Source of the DNA: Piper betle
Taxonomy: Eukaryota > Streptophyta > Magnoliopsida > Piperales > Piperaceae
DNA: 64,000 nt
NCBI GenBank assembly: GCA_033002965.1
Contig: JAURVB010014088.1
Location: 122,501-186,500, forward strand
Direction: 5' to 3'
Shown one piece after another: positions 24,956 to 36,860 of this stretch; position 1 is the stretch's first letter, and every line of letters begins with the position of its first letter. Made by a program: the position numbers and the translations under genes. The notes beneath the pieces are model-generated. The model was not told the DNA's origin. It made no database searches and saw only the letters and a program-made list of their open reading frames with translations.

Positions 24956-25040
24956 TGGGCCAACGACTCTAGCCCATGGGTTTTCAGACGGCATAGGCCC
25001 AGTAATCTTACACGAAAACCCACAAGGCTTAATAGGCCCA
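24956..25040 (+). promoter_or_regulatory. Cluster of TGGGCC/GGCCCA (Site II) motifs
   Basis: TGGGCC at 24956-24961, AGCCCA at 24971-24976, GGCCCA at 24996-25001 and GGCCCA at 25035-25040, all within 85 bp. They lie about 0.5 kb before the predicted start of the PHD/GNAT gene. In plants these motifs bind TCP factors and mark promoters of growth-related housekeeping genes. The motifs are seen; their role here is inferred. Confidence 0.55.
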
Positions 25041-25547
25041 TCCACACCTCAGGGCCTAGTTAGGCCCCGAAATGAAATTTATGAAAAAGCAGGGGTCTAA
25101 ACGCAATACGTAGGCGAAAATTCTAAAACCCCCCTTTAAAGTTATAAGCTTCTCCCATCTCCTCCATCGCTCCCGCACCCGCCGATCCGCCCCTCCTCCG
25201 ATCTCCGCCGCCGGTACTTCTCCGGCCTCCGCTCGCCTCGCTGAAATTTCCACCGAAATCCGTAGGCGCCGCTCATTTGTACGCCGTTCCAAAATTTTCC
25301 GATTTTTTCGATTTTTTTTCAAAATTTTTTGGCGTGATAGATGTCGTTGGATGCTAATTCCGGCGGGTTTTTGTTCATATGTGTTGTTGTTGATGGTCTT
25401 TTGTTTTTTATGTTAGATCAGGGAGGGTTGTTTGGGAGGCTAGGGTTTTGATTTGTGGTGTTTTTTTCTGTTGTTGGCAGGGTGGTGGAAATTTGTGGTC
25501 TGTTTTTTTTTGGGAGGGTGGGGGAGGGATTTGGGGGTATTTTGTGG

Positions 25548-28500
25548 ATGGAGGAAGGTGGGGGTGAAGCGAATGGGTTGCAAGTTAGCGATTCGGAATC
25601 GGATGATCTGGTTTTTACCCGCCGGGGCGCTGCGGGGAGGAGGATTAATGGCTTGTTTGTGCGGAGGACGAGCAGGTTGGCGGACGAGATGAAGTCACGC
25701 TGGACGGAAGAAGTGACCGGAGACGTTGCTCGCCGTCGGGCGTTTATGGGAGGGAGAAGGGAAAGGCTGAAGATCTTGATCCGAGCGACGGGTATGAGAG
25801 AAGAAGTGGTGGTGAAAATAGTAGGAAGAGGTTTGCAAGTTGTTCGTCTAGAAGTAGGAGGAGCTCTGAAATGCGAACGAAAAGTTCGAAGACAGGGCAC
25901 GGGAAGGGTAATGCGGAAAATGGTTCGGTTAGAAGGGACAAGATGTTGAGCCAGAGATTTGTTAGCTCGGATTCTTTTGCAGGGTCAGATGATGTGGAAC
26001 TGATTAGGAACAGCATTGACGGGAAAAAGCTGTCAAAGTTACTGGGGAGTCATCACATGTTACCCGCAGCTGGAACAGATTCTGCTCGTTCTGTCCGGAA
26101 GAGAATTAACATCGAAAATGGGGAGGTAGGAATCCGGGTACAAGGTAAAGGTGGTGTTTTGAAGTTGCTTCCAAACAAGAGGATGAAATTGGATGTGCAT
26201 GAGCAATCATGTGAACTGAAGGAAGCGGAAGGAAGTAGGAGGCTACTTCTTAGTGATTCTCATCGTAATGCACTTGTATGCATGGGCAAACAGCTAAATG
26301 GGAGGCCGGTGGTACCAAGACCTATTCCATTGGCCAATAAAATAAATGGGCCACATGATTTTGAGTCTGAGGTGGATGATACTTCATCATCGGGAACTGA
26401 GTCAGGCAGCATATCCGATGGCCACACGGAGCTTATGGATAGGAAAAAGAAAATAAACAATGGGCCTGCATCTATTTATGGCAAGGGAAAGAAAAATCCT
26501 TTGAGTACTTATCATCCAGACAAGAAGAAAGAAGTTGCATTCAGGAAAGGAGGATTGAAGGGAAAACTGAAAACATCAGTTGCAACAGAGAACAATCATT
26601 CAAATAGAGCATCAAATCTCAACAGAAAGGCCAAGGCTGCAATATTGGATCCTGATGACCATCTTTCTTCATCTCAAGAGTCTGGCAGCGTGGACTTAGG
26701 CAATAAGCTGGGGAATAGTTTGATAGAAGTCACTTCAATTAGAAAGAGTAAGAAAGAAGTAAAGAATGGTCGCCAAACAGAGAAGCAAATACTCCGTGAT
26801 GAAATAAAGAATATGCTTACTGAAGCGGGCTGGACTATTGATTTGAGGCCGAGGAGAGGGAGGACTTATCATGATCATGTTTATGTCTCTCCTTCAGGAA
26901 CAGAATACTGGTCTATCACTAATGCTTACCATGCCCTTGAAAAACAATATAATAGTCAGAGGGATCAATTGGACAAGTCTGATAATCAGGAAAACAAGTC
27001 ATTTTCTAGGATACCTTCTCATGTCCTTAGTATGCTTACACGGAATACTAAGAAGAAGATGAGAGAACAACTTTCCAATAAGAAACTGAAAAACGATAAA
27101 GGTGGTAAAAATGTGAAGAACATTAAATCAGAATCAGTGAAAAGAATAAGCTTGTTTTCATCTGCTAAATGGAAGGGGAAGGTAGAGGAGAAAGTTATTG
27201 GCAACTGTAGACTTGGAAGAATGAAATCTGTTTCTTTATCAGAAGAATCCAGTGATAGTGAGCAAGATAAATCTGCCAGTATCAATGACGAAAAAGCAGT
27301 TCAACCTGTCAGGGCATCGAAATCATTTGCAGATTCTGATGTTAGGCTGGGAAAGAAAAATGTCCCTAACAAAAGGTATGCTTTGTTGGCTCGTAGCTCA
27401 AATAAAGAAGAAAACCCTGATGCCAATGAATCCTCGCGGTACCCAGGGAAGCTTACAGTTCTATCTTGGCTGATAGATTCAGGAACTGTTCCCGAAAATG
27501 GAAAAGTACAATATATGAATAGGAGGCGCACAAAAGCTTTGCTTGATGGTTGGATTACGAGAGAAGGAATTCATTGCAGCTGCTGTAGTAAAATTCTTTC
27601 AGTGTCAAAATTTGAAATCCATGCAGGAAGCAAACTTCGTCAACCCTTTCAAAATATATTTGTAAAATCTGGGGTGCCTCTTTTGCAGTGTCAGTTAGAA
27701 GCGTGGAACCTTCAAAAGGAAACTGATAGGGAAGAATTTCACCATGTAGAGACAGATGGTGATGATCCGAATGATGATACATGTGGCATTTGTGGAGATG
27801 GTGGAAACTTGATCTGTTGTGATGGTTGTCCATCAACCTTTCATCAAGGTTGCTTAAATGTGAAGGTAATTGAATGTGGTATACTTGCTTGTATAAAGTG
27901 AATGATCTGATTAAATCAATTTTTGGGTAGGATTGCAGGCTTCTGATCAATGATTGCCTAAATAGCTGATATGTTCCTTTTTCTTGGTTTTCCTCTTTGT
28001 TCATATTTTCTTTGAAGCACTTGTTAGATATATTTAGGTATCTTACTTGGAGAGTTTTAAATGAAAGGTTAAAAAATGACTGGATCTGCTTCCGTGTTAA
28101 ATATTACATGAAATGGAATGATAAACTTTCTGACAATTTTATTTGTCTTCTGATGTACCTTTTCTATTCTTTTAAGTACAGGTGCTTCCCCATGGAGATT
28201 GGCATTGTCCTAACTGTTCCTGCAAATCCTGTGGCGTCACTGACCTGGCTAATGATTCATTATACTCATGTAGCCAGTGTGAGAGAAAGTGTAAGTTGTT
28301 CAACTTATTTTAATGAATGTAATAAGCACCTACATCTCCTAGTAATTAAGATCAGGGAGACAGGAAGCCTCTAGTCTTTTATCTATACCTTCAGCAACTT
28401 TTTTTGGCTTTTCACCATTGTCATTGTACCTCCCCAAGTCATTGTTAGCTATAACATTGAGTGAACATACTCAACCCTGGTCGGTATGAAATGTTACCTC

Positions 28501-31500
28501 CATTGCATGCAACTAAAAGCGCAAATTTGTTGTCTTAATGATCTTTATCACTGCAGCCTTCCTTTTTCTGAGTTTGAGTTGAAACACTAAAAGTACTTCC
28601 TGTTGAGCGACATTATTTTACTTGTTACATGTTATTTTATTAGTTTGACTTTTGTTGTTTCACTTTGTTTCTTGTCTTCTAGTTGATTTTTGGCGAAGAA
28701 AAGGAGTGTATTAAAATCATAGTTAGCTATTTTCAATTTGTTGTTTCTTTTGTTTAGATCATCAAAATTGTACTGGAGTGACAACTGTTAGACCTCACCA
28801 TGGTTTTTGCGGGAAAAGTTGTAAAAAGGTAACAGAATTCTATGCTGTCTTAATGTACTTTATATATAGGAAAAGATATAGCTATTCATGCCAAACACCG
28901 GAGCACATGGGTGATTTTATTGAATGTTTTTCTGAGAGGGTGCTGAGTAGTTAAAGTGATTATTTACTCTATGTTTTTTAAGTTCATTGCGCGTTCTACT
29001 ATTTAACTCTGAACCAGTAGTGTCAGTTTTTCCCATTCTTAGCCAATTGTTGATCTTCAAATAAGGAGTGACAAAGTCAATTTGCTTTTGTGTTTCTGTT
29101 TTTTTCAGTTTTTTTTTGGTACTTGTCGACATATTAATCTGTAGGGAATACATGATCTAATGCTGTAGACATTTTTTTCTTTCTGTGAAACCTAAAATAA
29201 ACAACTATCTGTGTTTGGTGAAAGATGTTGGGACAATTAGTTGCAACATTTTCAGCTTCTATTTAATGGTAAACATCATTTTCTAGAAAGAGAATTCACA
29301 AGTGCACTTATCTGTGCAGTTGTTATAATTTCTTTATGGTTTGGTACTGGGGTACATTTAGGCTTATTTACTTTGGAATCTAGGATTATAAATAATCATA
29401 AAGCATATTATGAGGGTATCATTGTCTTTCTCTCTTGAGATGTTTATGTTATAAATGATTATATGTGAACTTCGTAACCAGAAATTGTAAGTGTTACAGT
29501 GATCATTATCAACATGTGCAATATGAGCCAAGTGTTACAGAAATTTAATGCAAATTTGGGCCTTTAATGTTATTATTGATTATGTTTTCACTTTGAGTGG
29601 GAACGAGTTTTGTTTTGATGGGAAAGTATATTTTTGCATATCTGTATTTTTTGATCTTCAGGAAACTTACAGACTGGCTTGCTTTTCATGTTCCAGCTTT
29701 TTGAGCAATTGCGAAAGTTTCTTGGTGTAAAAAAGGATTTAGAAGGAGGATATTCATGGTCTTTGTTTCAGCGTATGGATAGTGATTCTGAGGGATTTCC
29801 TCATGGTCAATCTCAAAGGATTGAGTGGAATTCAAAGCTTGCTGTTGCGTTGGCTGTAATGGAGGAGTGCTTTTTGCCTGTAGTTGATCGAAGAAGTGGG
29901 ATAAATATGATTCACAATGTTGTCTACAACTGTGGGTAAGAGTTCACTACTTTTTCCAAATGTTTGTGGGGTTGATTGAGTACACTGTGTGTCTACTGCA
30001 TTGTGTTCTTTGTCAAGAGTTGGAACATGCACCACCTAAAACTTTGGAGGCTGGCATATTTGATTTCCACTATCTGTCCTGTTTACTTTTTGGTAATTAG
30101 CCTTTCTAAGGTTTGTTAAGTTTCCATCAGAAAGTTTTCCCCTATTTCTGACTTGAGCTTCATTCTGCAATGGTTCTAATTATATTAGTGGTTTATTAAT
30201 GTGTCTCTGTGCCTTTATAGCTGTATGGTTGGAAGCATGTTGGTATGGTATGATTCAATATAAGTTGTTATTGTCATGTAGGTCAAACTTTAGCAGGCTG
30301 AATTATAGTGGCTTCTATACTGTCATACTGGAGAGAGGCGATGAGATAATTTCTGCTGCTTCCATCAGGTATTTACTAGTTCCCTTTATGCTTTCCTTTG
30401 TGATTCAAGATGATGTACTTCTTTTGTTTTAATGGTCTTAGGTGAGACTGGCTTATGGCTTTTGTAAAGCTGTATTAATGCAAGTTTTCATTTTTTTCTC
30501 ATTAATGGTTTGTCTTGTTTTAAATAGAATGCATGGAACCGGCCTTGCAGAAATGCCTTTTATTGGGACACGTCATATGTATCGACGCCAGGGAATGTGT
30601 CGTCGACTGTTGAATGCAATTGAATCGGTATGTTAAATAGATGGCATGTTGTGTATAATTCCTTAATTGTCAAGTATTGCTAGTTGACAGTTTTTTTCCC
30701 CATTTTTTGGATTCACTGTAAAATCTTATCGTATTTTGGTCATACCACCAGTTTATCTATTCCTCTGGAATTTTCTTTTCTGGTTGCTACACATAATTTG
30801 TTGGTTATTTGTGCTATCTACTTTAACTTTGTTACATGTCAGAAGAAACTTAATAAACTAATGATAAAAAATATGGTGATGGGCAACAGACACTTGCTTT
30901 TTAAGTGTTATGAACTTTGGTGGCAATTTTTTGTTTTAACAACATTTAAGTTAGACATAGTGCTCTTGTTTTTCTCCATGACATTCAACTATGAAGCTTT
31001 ATTGTTATTCCGTGCTTTGATCTTTTTTCATTGAACTATTCAATGTTCATCCTAGTGAACGCAACTCACATGACGCTTGTAGGTCCTTTGCTTACTAAAC
31101 ATCGAGAAACTCATAATACCATCTGTACCAGAGCTTATGCATACATGGACCGAGATATTTGGCTTCAAGCCTGTGGAGGATTCACACAGACAGGAAATGA
31201 AGTCCATGAGTTTGATTGTTTTTCCCGGTACAGACATGCTTCAGAAATCATTATTTAAACCTACAAATGCTGATTCAGGTAAGTGTTTTTTGTCAACTGG
31301 CTGTGGGATGTGGCTAAGTCAAGAATCTGATATTTTTCAACTGTTTAATAGGAAGAGTTGATGACCTTAATCGAAACAGCGGCTGTGATATGCATGTTGA
31401 ATTGAATGAGCCTTCTGCATCATTTCCTGTGAAGCTGGAGGCTCACACTGTCGAGGAAGGTGTAGTAGAGCATGACAAGGATAGTGAGGAAGTTAGATAT

Positions 31501-31677
31501 ATTGTTGATGGTAACTGTCAGAATGGTGTTATTCATTCCACTATTCCTTTGGAGCCAATGCATATTCTTTCAGGCTCTGGTTCGATAGATGCTGATGCGT
31601 CTCCTGCAAGATCTACTGCTTCTGGCACTGTTCCTCATTCTGTTGATTCTACCCTTGAGCATGATTGCCAGTCTTGA
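25548..31677 (+). CDS. IDM1-like PHD-finger GNAT acetyltransferase
   Basis: Nuclear chromatin protein of the INCREASED DNA METHYLATION 1 family, which reads histone tails with a PHD finger and acetylates histone H3. Order of parts: acidic/basic N-terminus; [23 protein letters not shown] and TEYWSI block; Tify-binding block ([21 protein letters not shown]); PHD finger from [17 protein letters not shown] to [11 protein letters not shown]; second Cys/His part CSQCERKYHQNC; GNAT domain with [16 protein letters not shown] and [10 protein letters not shown]. Total about 1148 aa. The start [10 protein letters not shown] is in a different frame from the main exon. One base appears lost between 25646 and 25871, or a 65-nt intron is removed, or translation starts at 25871. 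Exons: 25548-27865, 28182-28290, 28758-28828, 29697-29935, 30282-30368, 30528-30627, 31083-31278, 31352-31677. Confidence 0.88.
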
Positions 31678-33892
31678 GCTGAAAATCTTTTCTTCCGTGA
31701 GGGGTAGAAGTTTCAAATGTTTGTGTTTGGCACCTGTGGGTTAAAGCATGAAACATTGTAGGATGCAGTTCTTTATCGGTGGTGATTGGTTTTGGATACC
31801 TCTACATATTATTTTGTTAGAAGATGAAAAGAAATAAGGTGACAGTTGACTCTTAAATCATAATTCCTTCTGACAACGCTGCTGATTGTGATGCTCATCT
31901 GCAAATGTGAACATCATTAGTACAGCCTCTGTGCTGTGTTATTTTGGCATGGTTGTGCCGTCTACCACATGAAACTGAATGAGGAGCTGTTGAATCAAGA
32001 CATAGTGGTGGTATTGTGTGATCTAATTACCTTGAAATGAGTGTCACCTAAAAAACTGTGTAGATTCTAAGGATCTGCAGTCATGTTTGCATGATATGCT
32101 TCTCTGTGATGCATATTTGAATACAGGGTTACAATATTTTCTGTAAGATGTCTACCCTCAGTTCAAGTAATTTTGAAGCACCAGCTAAATGTATCTTGCC
32201 CACGGCATGAATGGAATCATCAGGCTGCTCATGGAGCTCTACTGATTGCTTTTAGTATTATAGGGAAATTTCTTATTTGTTAGGTGGGGATTTGTCACAG
32301 TTAAGGGTTTCTCAAGCCAAAGCAGATTCAATTTATTTCATATCTCCAAAGTTTGCTTTATTTTTTTGTTTGAGCCTTCTGGATGCAGTGAAGGTGATTT
32401 AACTGAAGAAATTACTTCATATTTTGGCATATGTTGAAGCTTCACTGATTTGTTATGCAAAACAATTATTTACATCTTACATGAAGTGGTGATTATCAAG
32501 CAATAGCAAAAAGGCTCAATTTCAAATGCATGCTCTTGTCTATTTCTTGGTCCTCAAATGTGATAGCTTTTGGATTTTGGTCAGAATGGTGCTGTAGGCA
32601 CGAGCCCCTTTGAATGTCACTATTTAAGAGTTGAATAGAAGTTGGACTACAATTTGGGAGGCATGCTGTTTGTGTCTATTTATCTGACAGAGCAATTACT
32701 GGATGTGGTTTTAGTTGAAGTGGGATCAGAAAGGCACATTACCAAGTTTGAGAATTGTTTGTTAGAGAGGGTTCATTGCTTTGGAAACAAAGCCTGAAAA
32801 GAGGATGTCCATGTAAGTTGAATGCCTGCTTGTTTGATTACCTTGATTATTCATGTGTGCCTTTAATCATTATCTTAGTTCCATGTCATGGCTTGCCGTT
32901 TGTTATTTACAATTCCATCTCTTTGTTCGTTGTGATGCAGATTCAAAAGGTTGATTATCTTCTGAAGGAAAAATTGATACTCATGTTATAGAGGATGCTC
33001 TTATTGTGTACATATATATAATGTAGATAATTTAGGCTTTGGTAGCTCTTGGATTGGTTGCCTTGCTGAGCTAAATGATGAAGTGCTGTTTACTTCGCCT
33101 TTTTTATTGGTTAGTTGCTGTTGCTGTGCTTTCTCTCGCTCTCTCTGCTACTCGTATTCGTATTAGAATTCTAGTAAATTAAATAGGGACTGGTAAGTTT
33201 CCTATTTATATAGCATGGCTGCATGGTCGGTAGGAGCTGTGTCGTCGGGAGTAGCGCGTGCCATTGTTGTCTTGCGTTGTCGTGTAATTTATGGTGTGCA
33301 GAATTTTATTTAACAGTATTTATTCTCTTTAGTCAGGACATTCAAGTTTACAGGAATATATTTCACATGTATTGACGAGAATCACTGATGTTAGGCAATA
33401 AGTAGAGCTGTGGCTGAAGCTTTGGGTGAATATTAATAAAAATAGACCCAATCGTATTGTTCAAGCTATTCCGTCTGAGACAAGAATTAGGCCACTGGGA
33501 AGGCGATTTGAGTTTTGGGAATGGGTTATGAACTGAACCTTTATCACAAATCTATTCGGTCTCCTTGGCGTCGGGTCGAGTTTTTTGGGTAACATTCCCT
33601 CTAATTCTATTTATGTCTGTCCCTGGCGTCAAATATCGACTATAATTTATATTACTTCGTCAATTCATTATCTCTGCATTGTTAAAATAAGCATGGAAGC
33701 ATTGATTCCCTGACATTACTTAACCTCACAAGTCTCATGGATTAAGCACTTAATTTACATTTTATTTAGTGAGCTTGAAAATGCTACTCTCTTCACGGTT
33801 CATAGTTCAGAATGTAAAGTATGTACAAGATGATTAGAGCTCAACAACACTCGATACAATTTACATTTCACTGCTTGCACTGGTGTGTATCA
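31678..33892 (+). other. PHD/GNAT gene 3' flank, no second gene seen
   Basis: Moderately AT-rich sequence after the stop. It resembles 3' UTR or intron in composition. The 78-codon frame at 32755-32991 has no similarity I recognise. Confidence 0.45.
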
Positions 33893-35665
33893 AATGAAAA
33901 GTGATTGTTTATTGTACTATTATATTTAATACATATTAAAATTTACTATCAATCTCATAAATCTTGGTTTAAGATTTAAAATATTTTTAAATCGAAAGGG
34001 GAAAAAATTAATTTTATCTATTTAATAAAGAGTTAAAAGTAGTACAATAAAAATAAATTATTATAATTTATATTTTTTGTCGGACTAAGATTTATTTTGA
34101 AAATTAACATAAATAAGTTAAACATCAAATCATTATAATCTTGTGTCACATTTAGCCTAGTAATAAATATATCTAAAATTTAATATAATAAATATCAAAT
34201 TAATGTCATTAATTAGGCCGATAATTAAACGGTGTCGGTCGTTTGTCCCTAGGCAAACTATAATTGAACAGGCATCCCACCTTAGTTTAAAATTTATTAT
34301 ATTTTTAGATATTCAATTCAAAAAGGGGGAAAATAATTTTATCTATTAAATAAAGAGTTAAAAGTTGTAAAAAAAATAGTATAATATGTTTTTTTCATCA
34401 GATTACATAAGGTAAATATCGTATAGTTATTCAATTTATAAATTTTTTTCAATCGTCCTAAACAGAAAGAAATCATTTCATTATTTTTTTAAATATATAT
34501 AATATATATCATTATGTTACGATCGTATTTATATATTATAATTACTTTAAAATATACATAAACAACCCTAAGTAAACTTTCCTGTCGTCAGGTGTGTCTT
34601 AGTGGTAATACAAGAGGGAACCTTTCCGTCGTCAGGTGCATCTTAGTGGTAATATAAGAGGGAGGCATCTCCTTTTTCTATTATCGTCTTTCCCCGTGGC
34701 GGCAACAAAACAATGATGGTGAATAAGAATAAGAGTGAGTATCCGCCCATAGGCGAACCTTAAAGAAACGGGCATCCCACACTCTCCTTACATCATCGTC
34801 TTAAATAAATGAAAATTGACTATTTACCGTAATATTATATTCAATACATATTAAATTTTAATATAAATTCCATAAATCTTGTTTTAAGATTTATGATATT
34901 TTTAGATCTTCAACCCAAAATAAAAAAATTAACTTTATCTATTCAATAGAGAGTTAAAAGTTGTAAAATAAAAATAAATTATTATGATCTATTATTTTCG
35001 TCCGATTAAGATTTATCTTTAAAATCAAAATTGATATGTTAAACATTAAATGATTATAATCTGGTGTCATATTTAGCCTAGTAATAAATAAATATTTAGT
35101 CTAATAAATATGAAATGAGTGTTATTAATTAGGCTCGGCTGGCCTAGGTATTGGAATAAACCATTGATAATTGGTAAGAGGCAACAAAAAATAAACGAAA
35201 TTTGATACTAATTATTTGGTTTGATAACCTTCAACAAATCCTCTGGTAAATCAAAGGACAATCTTTTACATTCTGTGTGGAACTAACTAGTTCTAATTTC
35301 CCATTTTATGAAAAATCCTTTTCGCTCCATTTTGAATAGGGGAGTTATGTTATGCTATTGTGCCTTAGATAATCTATATGACTATATCTCTAAGGATAAA
35401 AATAAATATCTCTTGAAAAAAAAAGATAATTTATAAGAGATAACCCGTTTGTATGTAGATAGTATAATATATTGGTTCATTAATATCCAGACTCAGGTGG
35501 GCTTACCCATCTATATGAACGGGCTAAAAAATCCGAACGGGTTACAAATTGGTAAATATCGTATAATTATTCGATTTTTGTAATTTTTTAATATTTCTAA
35601 AGAGAGGGGAAAATCATTTCATTATTATATTTTTTAAAATATATAAAATATATATTATTATATTA
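33893..35665. repeat. AT-rich direct repeats (nested transposon debris)
   Basis: A block of about 320 bp at 33893-34215 recurs at 34808-35135, sharing ATAAATCTTG, TTTAGCCTAGTAATAAAT and AGAGTTAAAAGT. A partial third copy is at 34275-34380. A second block, opening GGTAAATATCGTATA, occurs at 34410-34520 and again at about 35551-35665, and the phrase GGGCATCCCAC at 34750-34790 echoes 34245-34290. No coding frame is present. Confidence 0.7.
34575..34670. repeat. Tandem pair of about 44-bp units
   Basis: CGTCAGGTGTGTCTTAGTGG and CGTCAGGTGCATCTTAGTGG head two adjacent units, each followed by TAATA and AAGAGGGA. The CTTAGTGGTAATA stretch looks like a tRNA A-box, so a SINE remnant is possible, but no B-box follows. 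Confidence 0.55.
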
Positions 35666-36189
35666 TGAGAAGGGTTGAGGTGCGATCGGGGCATAAATAT
35701 TTTTCTGCCCCGCACTTTGATCTGGGCCGTTTGAAAACAAGGACGGCCTTGATACATTGTTTAAAAAACAATTAACTTTTTCCCTAAACTTATTGGGGGT
35801 GATGGCTCACCTGCCCAAGGGCGGCCTGTTTAGCTGCCCACTGACCAAATCATGTCGAAGGGCATTTACACATGATCGACCACGGTCAAATCGGGCCGCA
35901 CGGCCATGATCTGACCACCGCAGACTAGGTTCGACACCGCGTGCTGGACCAGACCATCCCCTGAGCAGATCTAGCCCGGAGACGACCAAATCCCACCCAC
36001 GACAAATGGACCCGGCTAGCCGTGGCCAGTTCTGGCCTCCCTGCCTGACAAGGCCTTGTCCCTACCCTACCAGCTCGACTATAGAGTTATTCGCGAGTGA
36101 GGACGATGATGGGGGACGAGGGAGAAGATGACGCGAGATGAGGAGTGGGTCACCAACACCTAGGGTTGCTAATTGAGCGAGCCAGCTCG

Positions 36190-36405
36190 TAAGCATTTAG
36201 CGTTCGGCTCGGCTTGACTCGACTCGAAACTCGAATTTAAATACTCGACTTGAACACGAACCTTACGAGCTGAGCTTGAGCAAGGTCGTGTTCGACTCTA
36301 GACTCGACTTCGGTTGTAACTCGAACTCGACTCGTAGTTCAACTCGAACTCGACTCGTAGTTCAACTCGAACTCGACTCGTAGTTCAACTTGAACTCGAC
36401 TCGAT
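36190..36405. repeat. CTCGA-rich minisatellite
   Basis: A 23-bp unit close to AACTCGAACTCGACTCGTAG is repeated head to tail about four times at 36310-36405. Looser CTCGA-rich sequence precedes it. Confidence 0.8.
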
Positions 36406-36465
36406 AAAATAATATAATAATATAGTCTTTATATTATATTATATATGTATATATATATGAAATAT

Positions 36466-36560
36466 AATAACAAAGAAGCAAGATAGTTGAGATGATAAGC
36501 ATTCACCTTGATGACTTCAAGGTTGTTAATTCAAACCACATTGGCCTCATTTTTTTTTTA
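36466..36560 (+). repeat. tRNA-derived SINE-like fragment
   Basis: TAGTTGAGATGATAAGC resembles a tRNA A-box region. GACTTCAAGGTTGTTAATTC resembles the anticodon-stem-to-B-box part of plant SINEs (ideal B-box GGTTCGAATCC, here decayed). The fragment ends in a run of at least nine T, as in T-tailed plant SINEs. It is too degenerate to be a tRNA gene. Confidence 0.4.
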
Positions 36561-36631
36561 AAGTGAGGTACTTTTGATTTTTAATCGAGTTGGTTTCGAG
36601 CTAACGAACTTGAGTTGCGCAAATGAGCTCA

Positions 36632-36635
36632 CAAA

Positions 36636-36677
<42 letters not shown>

Positions 36678-36690
36678 TATAATAATAATA
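36632..36690. repeat. (AAT)n microsatellite
   Basis: About 17 near-perfect AAT/ATA units with one interruption. Confidence 0.95.
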
Positions 36691-36787
36691 GATCTCAACC
36701 ATATTAATCGAACGGCGTAGATCAACATCAAGGTAAGGCAGAAAAATTTCTCACCCCGGGGCTCACAATGACTTTACGCTTCTATTA

Positions 36788-36855
36788 TACGTAGAACCCT
36801 AAAAAAATCAGGGTTTTCCATTCTCAACTTTCTCGGCGGCGGCGGCGGCGGCAGA
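36788..36855 (+). promoter_or_regulatory. NSN1 leader with telo-box-like motif
   Basis: GAACCCTAAAA at about 36791 resembles the plant telo-box (AAACCCTAA), frequent before ribosome-biogenesis genes. A (GGC)n run at 36834-36853 sits just before the start codon. Regulation is inferred from the motif only. Confidence 0.4.
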
Positions 36856-36860
36856 ACAGG

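Larger units (their letters stand above)
35679..36765. mobile_element. Composite TIR element, about 1.1 kb
   Basis: The right end (36708-36765) reads AACGGCGTAGATCAA then GGCAGAAAAAT and CCCCGGG. The reverse complement of the left end reads AACGGCCCAGATCAA then GGGGCAGAAAAATATTT and GCCCCGA. The termini share the GATC.. and GGGGCA-GAAAA.. arrangement of the element at 3935-4326, so they may be one superfamily. The interior holds a GC-rich part (35800-36130), a CTCGAC minisatellite, a tRNA-like sequence and an (AAT)n tract. No transposase is encoded. Confidence 0.5.

Noticed and set aside
25418..25900. 160-codon minus-strand frame opposite the PHD/GNAT start
   Set aside because: It is a Pro/Thr-rich shadow of the purine-rich first exon with no similarity to anything known.
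34590..34660. Possible tRNA gene from TAGTGGTAATA sequences
   Set aside because: There is no B-box, no acceptor stem and no cloverleaf; at most a SINE scrap.
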